A DNA stretch of 64,000 nt from Hibiscus mutabilis (Eukaryota; Streptophyta; Magnoliopsida; Malvales; Malvaceae), in assembly GCA_019671005.1 (NCBI GenBank), contig CM033741.1:1178001-1242000 (forward strand), given 5' to 3'. Positions 24,999 to 37,830 of this stretch are shown piece by piece. A program made the translations under genes and the position numbers. The number at the start of each line of letters is the position of its first letter. Position 1 is the first letter of the stretch. A model generated the notes under the pieces. It was not told the DNA's origin, did not search any database, and saw only the letters and a list, made by a program, of their open reading frames with translations.

Positions 24999-27852
24999 AT
25001 ATTTAAAACAACTAAACAAAATACTACTAAAATTTAGGCTTATACTATTAAACTTTTAATTTGTTCAATTATAGCACTAAACTTTGATTTTGGCTACAAT
25101 TATACCATTGGGCCGTTAACTCGATAACGGTGTAATAACGTAGATGACAGTTGTCGATGTGACCAAAACGGTGTTGCTTCGATGTAGCTATTGTTGTCTA
25201 AAACGACGTCGTTTTAGGCACTAAACTTTTACGGGTGTATCAATTTTGCCACTAAACTTTAAAACGATTCTATTTTTGGCCACTACACATTATGACCACT
25301 GTTGTTGGCCAATTATTGTTCATCACCGATCACTATTCACAGTTATATCGATATTGAAAAGTTCGTATTTCAATTTCCTTTCTTCTTCTCGAATTAGTTT
25401 TTTGTGAAATCCATAAAAAAAATTCTCTCTAACTTATGCATCTCGATTCTTTTTTTCATCTTTGCTTGATTGGCGGCGGCACTAGTCTTAATGACGACCG
25501 TCAATCATCATTCTTTCTCCTTTGTTTTATTATATCTCATCTCTGTTTTTTCTAATTTTTAATAAGAATAACTCTGCCTTATGGCATGTTTTCCTTTATC
25601 TTTTGGCACATTTTTCTTTATCTCTTGACATGTTTTTTTGTCTTTATTATCGATCGTTTGGTCATTTCTTTCCATTTTATGTTTTCTCAAGATTAGATTT
25701 TGTTGCATAAATAATCGTAGCAAAAAGATAAATTAAATTATTATTATAAATTACAAGATCAAAATAGAAAAATAAAAAAATACGTAAATCTAAAAACAGA
25801 AAATTGAATTAAAATACTTGATGGGAGACATATTCGGTCGCTTTTACGATGTTATAGAACGTTGATTGACTGTCTCTCAAGATACAACAACGAGATGAGC
25901 ACAACAAAAGTGATCAACGAACTGTAACCTATCATTTTCCTATAAGGCTATGACCGAAAATTGGTTTGAAAACAAGAAAAAATTTATGTGCTTTTGTCTC
26001 AAAAGTTATTTGGTTTATATAGAAGATTTATACAGAAAAACTATCGAAAATCTTGATTAACGTTGCCCACATCATTTGGCCGTGTCTCCAACCCTAATGA
26101 GTTTAGATTTACAAACTCCACCTAATATAAACATATTTCATATTTGGTATCCCACCAGTGTGGATATAAACTTTTCATTTTCAATAAAATTCACAGAAGT
26201 GACTTACTTTGAGCATTAATTTTTCATTTATCACTCAACCATTTTAATCATATAATATACTGTTGTAAAGGTCTTATAGTGTAGAATATAAAATCATAAT
26301 TTTAATAAAATTGATGGTTTAATAAAAAACATTGACTCAATGTGATGATAGAATCTACTATAGATAGTTGCGTAGGATAGGTGTTCATCAACCCCTGATC
26401 ATTCCCTTGTAAAAATATTTTTTACTTTAATAGCTGACCAGTAGACGTGATGTCCTTGAACTGTTCTGTCGTTTGTGAAAGTATATATCACATAACTAAA
26501 ATAACTGCTTGATCAAGATAACGCTTATTTTGTTATCTTACTGATATTTTATACTTTGGACTCTCGTGCTGGATTGGGATACACTCTCACAATATAGTAA
26601 TAATTGTTTTGTCAAAGAGCCTTCGTTGTCATATACATTTTTTATGGTAGTGTTGATGTTTTTATCTTCCATCGTCGATTAATGAAATTATTCATATATA
26701 TTTTTTCTTCGAGTTTTTTTGTTAGATTTTTAATTTTTTATATGATTGGTTCTTTTTTTTAATATAGCCACTGAATTTTTATTATAACCATAGAAGAATA
26801 TCCCAAATACAACGCTTCCATGAAGGAAATAATGAGACTAATCTACCCAAAATTTCTTACAACCCAAAATCAAAGAAAAGTGAAAAACTTCTACGGAGAT
26901 AGGCATACCATCAAAATTCAAAAGCTTCCTGAATCGCCTTGTCTCTATCCAATCGAGACGCATAACAGATGAAAGGAGTAGTGAGCGATCCAAACTATCA
27001 TGCATAATGTTCCGCTACCCAGTACTAATTACATCGGCAAACAACTATCAACCAAGTGGGATCTAACTTTGCATGACCACCGACAAAATCATAATCAGAA
27101 ACTAGCGTCAATTAAAATCATTGTGCGAGCAACAAACGACCACTAGGGTATGCTGAATCATGCCACGAGGACAGATGAAACAAACCACAAAACAAAGAGA
27201 ACATGTCACAAGGCCAGAAGAAAACGCATGCCATACCGACAGAAATTCTTATTAAAAAGTAAAAAGAAAAAGAAAAAAAAAGAAAATAATAAACCTCGGT
27301 GATCGACAACTAAAATATAAGTGATTGTCGATCGTCGGCTAACGCAAAAAATTGAAAAAGCTTGTAGGCGGCGCAAGGTTGGTAGAAAGAAAAAACTAGG
27401 GTTGGTAGAGAGAAAAAACTAGGGTTAAAAGAAATCTGATTGGTTCTTTTATGATATCAAGTAGATAGTTTCTTTTTTTATTGTTATAGAATAATGTCCA
27501 ATTATGTGTATAATTTACTTTTATGATAATAAACTTTTATTGTAATTTTAAATATATATTTTTTAATAAAACTAGTTACGATAAAAAAATATAAAGTTGA
27601 TTCTATAATTTTTTTAATATAAGAGTGAATCTATGAATGTTAATTCACTTGTTCATATACCTAGAGAAAAAAAATGCTACATCGGTTGATAAAATAAAGC
27701 ATCGGCCCAAAAGAAAGAAAAAAATAGTCCGAAACAATCGGACACCGTTAGAAGCAGATGCAACAGTAGCATCACAGCTGAGTTTCATGCTAAAGCTAGC
27801 TCCTCCCACTCTCTCTTCGCATCCACAAACTCCACTGCAGCAGCCAAAGCCA
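24999..27852. other. Intergenic, AT-rich, repeat relics, upstream of the ascorbate peroxidase gene
   Basis: Contains a relic at about 25027-25300 of the CACTAAACTTT-type repeat with the AAAACGACGTCGTTTT palindrome at about 25200. A dispersed repeat copy is at 26970-27420. No gene is supported. The short open frames here lack any recognisable domain. Confidence 0.6.
26970..27420 (+). repeat. Dispersed repeat, copy B
   Basis: Best-preserved copy of the repeat also at 11960-12370 and 12665-12800, ending in a block around GATCGACAACTAAAATATAAG. Family not recognised. Confidence 0.7.
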
Positions 27853-30800
27853 ATGGCGTCGTCTCTCCGAACCACTGCCTCTTTTCGTGTCTTCCCTTCT
27901 TTCTCCGCCGCTCCACGTTCTCTCCCCGCCACTCCCTCTCTACTTTCTTTCTCTTCCTCCCTCAAATCCCTCGCATTCCCTCCTCTCTCGTCTCATTTCT
28001 CTCGCCTTCAGGTTCCTCTTTTTTCTTTATGTTTCTCTTTCGAATTTATATATATTGTTTAAGAAAAAGTTATGTTTGTGTTTTTTATTGATATTGATAG
28101 AGGGGATCAGCTGTTAATGTGTCGACTAGCGGAGGATTCGGCTCTATAGCAATTCCGAAATGCGCAGCCTCGTATACTGATCAGTTGAAAGGTGCCAGAG
28201 AAGATATCAGAGAGCTTCTCAAATCCAAATACTGCCATCCTATTCTGGTATTGATCCCGCTTCACTTTGTTTGTTGTTGAATGGATGTTATGTTTCTTTG
28301 AATTTTAGTGACATGGCGGTTCGTTCTAAAGTTGATTTTAGTGAAGTTTTATTTCATATTTGAAGTAATGAACTATAAGCTTACGCAGGATTAAATAAAT
28401 ATAGAGTGATCTTTGATTATGCTTCAAGATCAAATGGTAAACAATATGATTAACTTTTGTTAAATGATTTTTCTCGTTTTAGTTTCAGGGGAAGGGCTCA
28501 AAATTTTTCATGAATTGAGAAAAAAAATACATTTATTATGATATGATATATGCTCAACAGGTTCGTCTAGGATGGCATGATGCTGGTACCTACAACAAGA
28601 ACGTTAAGGAATGGCCTCAAAGAAGTGGTGCAAATGGAAGTCTTAGGTTTGAAGCCGAGCTGAAATACAAATCCAATACTGGTATCATATTTGTTTCTTA
28701 TTATAACGTGGAATTAGCTTATTGGTACTTGCAGGCGCTTTTGTCTCATAAGCTTATGTTTCAGGTTTGGTCGATGCATTGAAACTTATTCAGCCTATCA
28801 AGGATAAGTACCCTGATCTAACTTATGCAGATTTGTTCCAGTTGGCTAGTGCTACTGCTATTGAGGTCATCTTTTCTATTATTCTTCTGTTTGTATTTTT
28901 TTTATCAAACGATTTTGTAGTTATTAGTCTGAGAATAAAGTTAAAATTTCAGGAGGCTGGGGGACCCAAAATTCCCATGAAATATGGAAGACTTGATGCC
29001 TCTAGTCCTGACCACTGTCCTGAAGAAGGCAGGCTACCTGGTAAATGAAACTTATATCAGTGCTGATTTTCTTGTATCAGTGTAAATTGCGGGAACTGGA
29101 AGTACTGGGCGTTCATTATCAACAGCATATAGTACATACTTGGAGTGACATTGTTTTAAAACCGGATCAAACTGATTGAAAGGATCATCTGAATTTGAAA
29201 CTGGTGACTTGTTTGGTTCAGCAACTATACAAGAACCAGCTAATCGTCCCGTCAAAAACGCATTAAATTAAGTCAAATGCATTGTTTTTGCTAATTATCA
29301 AATATATGGTATTGTTTAGCTTACATTAAATCAGTAACGTTAAAGAAAATCGAACCGGCTGTTCCAACTGATGTCTGACATGCTTGACCTTTGGCCCCGT
29401 TTTCTTTAACATTGCTATCAGTGCATCTCCAGTTGATTTGGGCCTGTTTTACCTCGTATCCTCGTTGGTATTGATCATTATCTTCTACTAATGTTTAGAG
29501 GCCTCTAACTTCATAAAATTTCTCTGTTGCTTAGCTGCTGGAGCCTCTTCACCTGCTGATCATATGCGAAAGGTTTTCTCCCGAATGGGATTCAATGACA
29601 AGGTAAACTTAATTGTAAAATATCCTTGGTTATTTTCTTTGTCATGGGCACAAAATGATATTTAATTATATGCAGGAAATAGTTGTATTATCTGGTGCGC
29701 ATACACTTGGGAGAGCCAGACCAGAACGTAGCAGTTGGGGTAAACCTGAAACCAAGTATACGGTATTTAAGCAATCTATTTTGATGCTAAATTGGAAAAA
29801 CCTCTTTCTTGTTGAGTTACTTGAGTTGGTTCTTTGTCATATCTAATTCTTGGTTGGGGATAGAGATTTGGGGCAAATGCTTAGCCTTATAGTCTGTTAC
29901 ACTTACCTTAGAAGATGCAGTCCTGAGTCCCCCTACCCTGGATGCACTTGGCATTAGTGGGTCAAATACCAAGTCGTTACCTTCAAATAATTTTTCGAAA
30001 ATCTGTACCTTGACTAAGAACTGGTTACCTGCTATTTCTATTATAGTGCTCGACCAAAACTTATAGATATGTGTGATCAATAACAAAATACATGAGAAAA
30101 GCAAGTGCGAGAAAGAAGCGCCAATCTTTGCCTTTTAGGTTTAAGCTGTCCTGTTTCCATTTTCCTATCAACCAGTATTAAGTTAGTGTGGCCAAGTTCC
30201 AACATCAACAACTTCTATGTTGTTTTTCATACTGAACCATATAGCATGACCGCTGTAAGATGACTTTAAAAACTTAATTGTAAGTGTTTGGTTACCTTGC
30301 ACTAAAAAAGAAATTTGAACTTGCTTACAAAACTGATCTTTACACTGAACTCTCAGAAGAATGAAGAATTCAGTAGCTGAAAGTGCACCAAACAAATAAA
30401 TTTGTGCATGTCAGAACTAGAGATTTTGCAATATAACTCATGTGTTAATGCCTTCACAGTTACTTGAAAGATCTGTTTCCTTAAGTGTAACATGAATGTT
30501 GGTTGTCCAAGACATAGTGGCTGTGGTTGCACGTATAACAGCAAGTACAAATTCAACTTGGATTTTCTTTCTTGAATTGCAGAAAAATGGGCCGGGAGCA
30601 CCAGGAGGACAATCCTGGACAGTGGAATGGTTGAAGTTTGACAATTCATACTTCAAGGTTTGAATTGAATCACTTTCACTTTTCAAGTAAGAAGAGATGC
30701 GAAAGCGTCTGATTCTCTTTTATCCGTACATACAGGAGATCAAAGCTAAAAGAGATGAAGATCTGCTTGTGTTGCCAACTGACGCTGCTCTTTTTGAAGA

Positions 30801-31770
30801 CCCCTCTTTCAAGGTAAGAATATTGAGTTCAATTTAAGCAGTAAGTATATAATCACAGTTTTGGCCGAGAGCATTTACGCTCTTTGCAGGTAATGCTGAG
30901 AAATATGCTGAAGACCAAGGGACGTTCTTCAAGGATTTTGCAGAAGCCAATGCCAAACTTAGCAACCTTGGGGCCAAATTTGACCCTCCAGAGGTATGTA
31001 TTAGTATAAACATTCTCCACAAAAGTTTTATATGTATTAGTGGAAGATTTACAGATTCATATTTTCGTACTTATAATTAAATGTGTCTGACATAAATATC
31101 ATATCCGAATATTCAAAAAATAATAAAACAAATAACATGGCATAGAAATGATATGAATTTTTTCAATCCTTTTATTGAGCTAATAAGAAAATAACTTAAT
31201 TAATTCATCGTCTTCAATATATATATAGCTACTGATTTCTAAAATTGATTGCAATTGATGATCAGGGCGTTGTTTTAGATGCTGCTCCATAGAAGTTTGT
31301 GGCCGCCGAGTACTCTGACATTAAAGGTTGCAACCATGAATAACTATTCCACCTTCATCGTAGAATAGATAATCCACTAATTTCTCACATTGTATGCATT
31401 TTCTTTTTTAATATATATACATATTGCATGAAGCTGTCTTCTAAAGGAGATTTATACATGTGAAAACTGTTCATTGTGTCTGTTTTCTATGATCTTATCG
31501 CAGGGTTATCGATGTGGGGTCGTGTGTTATTAACAATAATTCAAGTTCACATGTTCGACTTTTTAGAAGTCTGGAAATGAAAGGGAAAGAGAATAAATTT
31601 CAATTGAAATGTTTTGAGAATTAAGAGAGAGAAAGAGAGGTGTTAGATTCAATGAAACAGAAGATTTGGACAAGCATTTGGTGGAAGCCCCGGTGAGGCT
31701 CAACCAACCAATATTGATTATTGTTGGTGCTTTGGCCATTTTGAGATCTCTTCTTAGCTATTGTTTTAGT
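27853..31770 (+). pseudogene. Chloroplast (thylakoid-type) L-ascorbate peroxidase, 3' end decayed
   Basis: Chloroplast APX reduces hydrogen peroxide with ascorbate. Exons: 27853-28011, 28101-28247, 28561-28681, 28765-28865, 28953-29040, 29535-29602, 29676-29762, 30583-30657, 30736-30813, 30890-30993 and 31266-31326. The N-terminus (MASSLRTTASFRVFPSF) is a Ser-rich transit peptide. The distal haem site VRLGWHDAGTY and the proximal haem ligand in VVLSGAHTLGR are intact. Exon 10 is 104 bp where phase 0 to phase 0 needs a multiple of 3: one base is missing after its acceptor, ahead of AEKYAEDQ. Exon 11 has TAG in GVVLDAAP-stop-KFVAAEYS, where a Glu codon is expected. A remnant of the thylakoid-anchor exon (LDSMKQKI, then FGGSP and LIIVGALAI in other frames) lies at about 31645-31760. 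The first nine exons look normal; a truncated product cannot be excluded. Confidence 0.88.
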
Positions 31771-32761
31771 ATTATTAAACTTAGTGTTAGAAATCGAACT
31801 CATTTTATATTATTACTATGCATTTTCTTTTACCTTTTTAAAATACCAAAAAAAAAAGAAAAAATACAAAAAAAAAATCAAGACCAAATTATAATACTTT
31901 ATTTTACCAAACTCACTTATGGTAACCAAAATCTCCTAATAAATATTTGGTTTAATTAGGAGACTGTTTTGTCCAGTGCAATGCAAAAAAATTGACTATT
32001 TATTGAATTAATGGAAAATTTTGATTTTATATTCTGAAATTTGTCTAATTTATGCAAGTTATTTATTATTTTTTTAAATTATTTTGTTAATTGAATCAAA
32101 TGTCTCTAAATTTTAGTTTAAGCGTGATTTTGTCTCTTTATTGTGTTAAAATGAGAGGTCTACTCTTTATAATTTTACTTGACATAATTTGATCCCTCTA
32201 TTTTATAATGATATTAATATATTTAAATTAACAATATCATAATCCTCATTCATCATAGCTAAAGTGATCGCGTGAATTTTTAAATTATTCGGTTACACAA
32301 TTAAGGTCACATGATAATATATAGTCGATCATATTTAATTAATAATATATTTACATGTTAATTGAATACACAAGATCATTTTTTTAAAAAGAATCCAGTA
32401 GCCAATCTACATTTCATGTAGTCAATCGAATCTTATTGGAAGTGAAAGTCACGAATCCCAAACATTGACTATTTAACATGAACTATACCCAAAAAAATTA
32501 AAATAGAAGGACTCAATTATAAACTTAAACATAGTAGCGAGACTAAAACCAGAATTAGACCCAGTTTTTTAAACCTCTTCTCAGCATCGCGTACTCCAAA
32601 GCGTGACATACCAAACTCGCAATACCATGTTTCTTGTCCTCATTCGTTTTCTTAAGTCTTTGGTGTCAATTCCTTAAAAACCCTATAAATCTCAAGGACT
32701 GAAAAAAAAAAGAAAGGAAAATACCAGGGGAAAAAAGTGAGGGGAAGAGAGAGTTTCCATA
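31771..32761. other. Intergenic between APX and PDI
   Basis: AT-rich. The right end is the presumed PDI promoter and 5' leader, with a purine-rich stretch just before the ATG at 32762. No other feature seen. Confidence 0.55.
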
Positions 32762-35700
32762 ATGGCGGGAAGTGTTTCAGTTTGGTTTGTTTTGGCCGCT
32801 ATCGTATGCTCTGCTACGGCGATCTCAGCTGAAGAGAGCAGTTACTCTAAGAAGTTTGTTTTGACTTTGGATCATTCTAACTTTACTGATACAGTTAGCA
32901 AGCAAAAGTTTATCGTCGTCGAGTTTTACGCTCCTTGGTAAGTCTTTCATCTTTTTTCCATTTTCGCCTAATTTTTGCTTATTATTTTTTAGATCCTAAT
33001 TTCGTTTTTTTTTTTTTTATGAAAAAAGAAGGATTCAAGTGCATGCAATGAGTTTATTTGTTGATCTAGAATTTAAGTAGTCTAAATTCGTTTTTTAAAA
33101 AAGATTTTTTGATGCATTTTACTGTTTATTACCAGATCTTATTTTCCATGGAGGAAGTTTTTAATTTCAGTATTTAAGATTTGAGATCAGTGTCCAATTG
33201 TAAGTTTACTTGATAGAAATTAGAAATTAAATATGAACAATTGAACTCGTAATTTGCAATCTGGCATTTTTTTATCTTTAAATGATAATATGATATAATT
33301 GATTGCTTGTACAGTTCTTCAAAGAAAAATTTGCTTTAGGAAGCAGCAAAAAAAAATCATAAATTCTGAGGAAACAGTAAAGTTTTTATTATGACAAATC
33401 CTCATAGATATATACTATATTTTATGCAATGATGATTTAATTTAGCTGTGAAATGCTTTGTTATCGAGAGATTTAACTTAATTTCTCAGTTTAAAATTTA
33501 TATTTCCTTTCATTTTCTTAACATGCCTTGCTAGTCTTGTTTTTCTTCCTGGCGCTAAATTCTTTTACTTCTACTTTAGGTGTGGGCACTGTAAGAATCT
33601 TGCACCAGAGGTAAACAAATTAAATTTCCCCCAAAGCACTCAATTTTTGTTGATAATTTATATGTTTAGTCGGCTAATAACAATAAAATTTCTTTGTTTC
33701 CTATGTAGTATGAGAAAGCAGCAACTATATTGAGTAAACATGACCCTCAGTTATTCTTGCCAATGAGGAAGCAAACAAAGCTTTAGAAAATGAATATGAC
33801 GTCAGGGGTTACCCTACACTTAAAATCTTGAGAAATGGAGGAAAGGATGTTCAAGAATACAAAGGTCCACGTGAAGCTGATGGTATCGTGAAGTATTTAA
33901 AGAAACAAAGTGGCCGTGCTTCTGCTGAATTGAAGTCGGCAGAAGATGCCACCAAGCTTATTGATGACAAGAAGATAATAGTTGTAAGCACTTTGAGAAT
34001 TCTTTGCTCTTCTGTTTCCATTAATTTATCGTTACGAAGTTTAGCTGATACATTTGTATATGTTTTATTTCTAGGTTGGAGTGTTCCCAAAATTCTCTGG
34101 CTAAGAGTTTGAGAGTTATATAGCACTTGCTGAAAAATTGCGTTCTGATTATGAATTTGGTCATACTTTGGATGCTAAGCACCTTACCCGTGGCGAATCA
34201 TCAGTGACTGGCCCTGTGGTCAAACTTTTCAAGCCTTTTGATGAACTCTTTGTTGACTTCAAGGTAATCTTGGGCTAGACCTAGCAAGTTTGACATGATA
34301 CAATTACATGAAAGGGGGAAAATAACTAAAAACATGACGGGACATAAATAGACGAACGAGTCAAAATCTATATACTACAAACTATTAATTTATCAAAATT
34401 ATATTATATATGATACCTTAAACATGAATTATGGTGTAACAATACACGAATTGCTAATCTATCTGGACTCTGGAGCATTGACTATAGTCTATATCATCAT
34501 TGAAATACAAATTCATTTATGCTAGATGCCTTTGTACCATTTACAATTATCTTTACTGAAGATATTTGCTTGCAGGATTTTAATGTGGAAGCTCTAGAAA
34601 AGTTTGTTGAAGAATCTAGCATTTCTCTTGTTACTCTTTTTAACAAGGACCCAAGCAATCACCCATTTGTTATCAAGTTCTATAACAGTCCCAATGCTAA
34701 GGTAAATTTACAGAAGTAGAAACTCATTCTTTTTCTCCCATAGTTCTTATATACAGTGAAAGAAATCAGAGTGTGGCTGTCATTTGTTTGGTAACAAGCA
34801 TTATCTTGGAATACCAGTATTTGTCATGTTTGAACAACCAAATAAACATCTTGATTCACCTTTAATGCACTTTGGAGTTTGGACCGTGTTATTCAGTTTT
34901 CTATCAGCTTTCTCTTCTATATCATTTTGGTTTGATTGTCATAAGTCATAACTTGTTCCTTACATCCTTTAAGTCCATATAGTAATAAAACCTCTGAACC
35001 TGTTAGGCTATGTTATTTGCAAACTTGAGCAGTGATGGTATTGATTCCTTAAAATCAAAATTCCGTGATGTTGCTGAGCAATACAAAGGACAGGGAATTG
35101 GTTTCCTTTTGGGAGATCTTGAGGCTAGTCAAGCTGCCTTCCAGGTTAGTATCTACTTGAACATAGCAGTATGTTTATTGCATTTGCTTCATAAGTCTGA
35201 TTAGTTTTAGTTGGAAAACAGTATTTTGGAGTTCAAGAAAGCCAAGTACCTGTAATCATCATTCAGAATAATGATGGGAAGAAGTATTTGAAACCAAATT
35301 TGAAGGTTGGTGATATTGCACCATTTGTGAAGGATTACAAGGTAGTTTCTTCACTAGGTTTAATTTTTTTTTTCTGAATATGATAAAACTTATACTTTGT
35401 TGCTATTAAAATTCTGGTATAATCACAACTTTCTGTAGCTTGTGCTGGTTAAGTTCATGAGTTATTGATAGGATATGAAAGTGTGAGTTGTGACTCTGTG
35501 AGATATTGTTGGTTGTTTTCTATGTTCTGTTTGCCTAATGTACTCTTTTGCAGGAAGGGAAAGTTCCACCATATGTAAAATCTGAACCTGTTCCTGAGGA
35601 GAATAACGAACCTGTGAAAGTGGTAGTTGCTGATACCTTAGAAGACATGGTTTTCAAACCAGGAAAAAATGGTGTGTGATTGGTAGATTGATTCTACACT

Positions 35701-37149
35701 TTCGGTTTTTTCCCTTTACCACTTTTGTTTGTTTCGGTCTACAGTTTGTTTTTATTCCCCTTTTTTTCACATTTGATATCAAATGGCTTTATCATGTAGA
35801 GGACATAATAGATGCTTAGAATTGCATGCAGTTTTTTCATCCAACAGTGTGGAACTTTGAATTTGGAATGAATTGGAAATAACTTATTTTTGTTGTGAAG
35901 ATAAGAGATAGTTATGTGAATCTAAAATTTTAACTTCAAAGTGTATAGCTTATTCTTTTTTTTCCACTTTGGGAGCTATCTGGTGGCTATTTTGTGAATC
36001 TTAAGTTAGGGAGTAGAGTAATGTTTCGACCGTGTTTGTTGGAGTTTTCAAGTGATTTACAGCTGTTGGGGCGAGACTTCAATCTTCATGTATAATTAAG
36101 CAATTCTATTTTTTAAATCACCTTTCATGGTAAAATGATTTGGAGCTTTTCTTTCTGCAGTTCTGCTTGAATTTTATGCCCCCTGGTGTGGACATTGCAA
36201 GAAATTGGCCTCAATTTTGGATGAAGTTGCTGTCCATTACGAAAAAGATGCTAGTGTTTTTATTGCAAAACTTGTAAGTTTCTTTTACTTTAGTTGGTTT
36301 TAATAGGGGCTGTATTGCTTTCTATAATATTGAATATTATACAAGTTGTAAAGTTCCATCCTCAGTTTTTTATATATGTTTTGGTCAGGTGAAGCTTTTA
36401 GCTACACTCTGATTAGCAAGAGTGTAATAGAAATTGTAGGACGTGCTTTAAAAATAATTCTTGGTGGGTTATTGTTGGTAGTATAGTCTCTTCGAACGCT
36501 ATGATGATTTTCTTTTTATAATTTAGTTGGTGATTTTAGGTAAATTATCAGGACGAATCTTTTTAAGAGATAGAATGGTACTTTAGAGGCATTAATTGTT
36601 GCAGGGACCAGTCTCCTATATGTTGCGTTGACATATCATCTGTTTTAGATTTATGTTGCTCTAACTCTTCATTTTTCTTGAAGCAATTATGTCTGACATT
36701 TGTGTCAGATGCATATTTGGACACGGATACAAGTGTATGATCCTGCATGAAGTTTCCAAATATATGTAGAAACTTTGGGGAAAAAAACATACATGTGTTA
36801 GAGATGCTAATACGGGTCCAACTATTTGGCCTACATGATCCTATGATCCTAAAGAGGAGTTGCAACTCCCACTTAACTCCCATGTCTCCCACAACTATCT
36901 ACCATGTTCTCATTATCTCTATTTTTAGGAATTTACCTTTGTTTCCATCAAATAATAGTTTAGGATGTTTATTATAAATAGGCTAGGATTTGATTTTAGT
37001 TGCATCATGATTATTATTATTTGAATTCTCCTAGTTATTGGTTGTAATAGTGTTAAGATTCTTCACTACTACAAATTATCTATCTATTTTCATCATTTTT
37101 TCTTTAGAATTTTGGCTCCTATCATTTTTGGTATCCGAGCAAGGTTCGA

Positions 37150-37510
37150 ATGGCGAAAACTTGCAACACCGCTTTCCAATGCCAACCAAATCCATATATT
37201 TCCACCTCACAAGCTGTCATCCCTAATACCGTCCCCATTGCATTACAACTTGCTTCAATTGTTGCTCGACTTGATGCCTTTGACATTTTACGGGATGAAG
37301 TAGCAACTCTTAAAGCTCAAATCATGGGTGCATCACAGTTGGAATCCATTCCAAAATTGCCTAACAAAGGCAAGGGACTTCCTGAAAATAAATCCAAAAC
37401 AGATTTGTTTATGGCTTCAAATTTTGATGACTTGTCAGATATTTCCGAAATCGAGTCTGACATTGAGACAGAGCATAGAGTGAAAAAGAGAAATCTTGAA
37501 ATTTCGGTGA
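37150..37510 (+). other. Open frame of unknown origin in the PDI-intron LTR element
   Basis: Begins MAKTCNTAFQCQPNPYIS just after the primer-binding site. Gag would start there, but I do not recognise a gag domain. It is hydrophilic, with a short heptad-like stretch (RDEVATLKAQIM) and an acidic stretch (DLSDISEIESDIETE). It may be a remnant gag or another captured exon. Confidence 0.45.
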
Positions 37511-37517
37511 AGTCACT

Positions 37518-37830
37518 GACCGAAGATAACTTTCTACTAAACCAGCTTCCATTTCTCATGTGGAAGCAAGTGTATCCCTTTTTGCCGTATCGACTGCATG
37601 GCGTACCTTAATAAGTATTTCCATGATAACCAAAGGGCAAAGGCTATTTGTATAGGTGGAGGAGCAGTAGGTTTTTCTTCCCCTCAAATTGCAGTTACTG
37701 CGGGATGTCATGTCACAACTACGTACGGGAACCAATCTATAATTCGACTAACGGCCGCAGATGGCGAGCAAATTGTTAATTATACTTATGAGGATGATAT
37801 CGATCTTTCATTTCGCCTTGAGGACAAGCG
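37518..37830 (+). pseudogene. Captured fragment of a zinc-type alcohol dehydrogenase/quinone-reductase-like gene
   Basis: Reading across two frames: KPASISHVEASVSLF, STAWRTLISISMITKGQRL, then GGGAVGFSSPQIAVTAGCHV, TTTYGNQS and EQIVNYTYEDDIDL. This is the order of a medium-chain reductase: the pre-Rossmann helix, the GGxGxVG nucleotide-binding loop and the following strand. It resembles plant RTN4IP1-like proteins by recollection. There is one frameshift near 37645. Only about 100 residues are present, with neither end of the parent protein, and no intron is seen. Confidence 0.75.

Noticed and set aside
29052..29255. 67-codon minus-strand frame in APX intron 5
   Set aside because: It might suggest a captured exon, but no domain or splice structure supports it.
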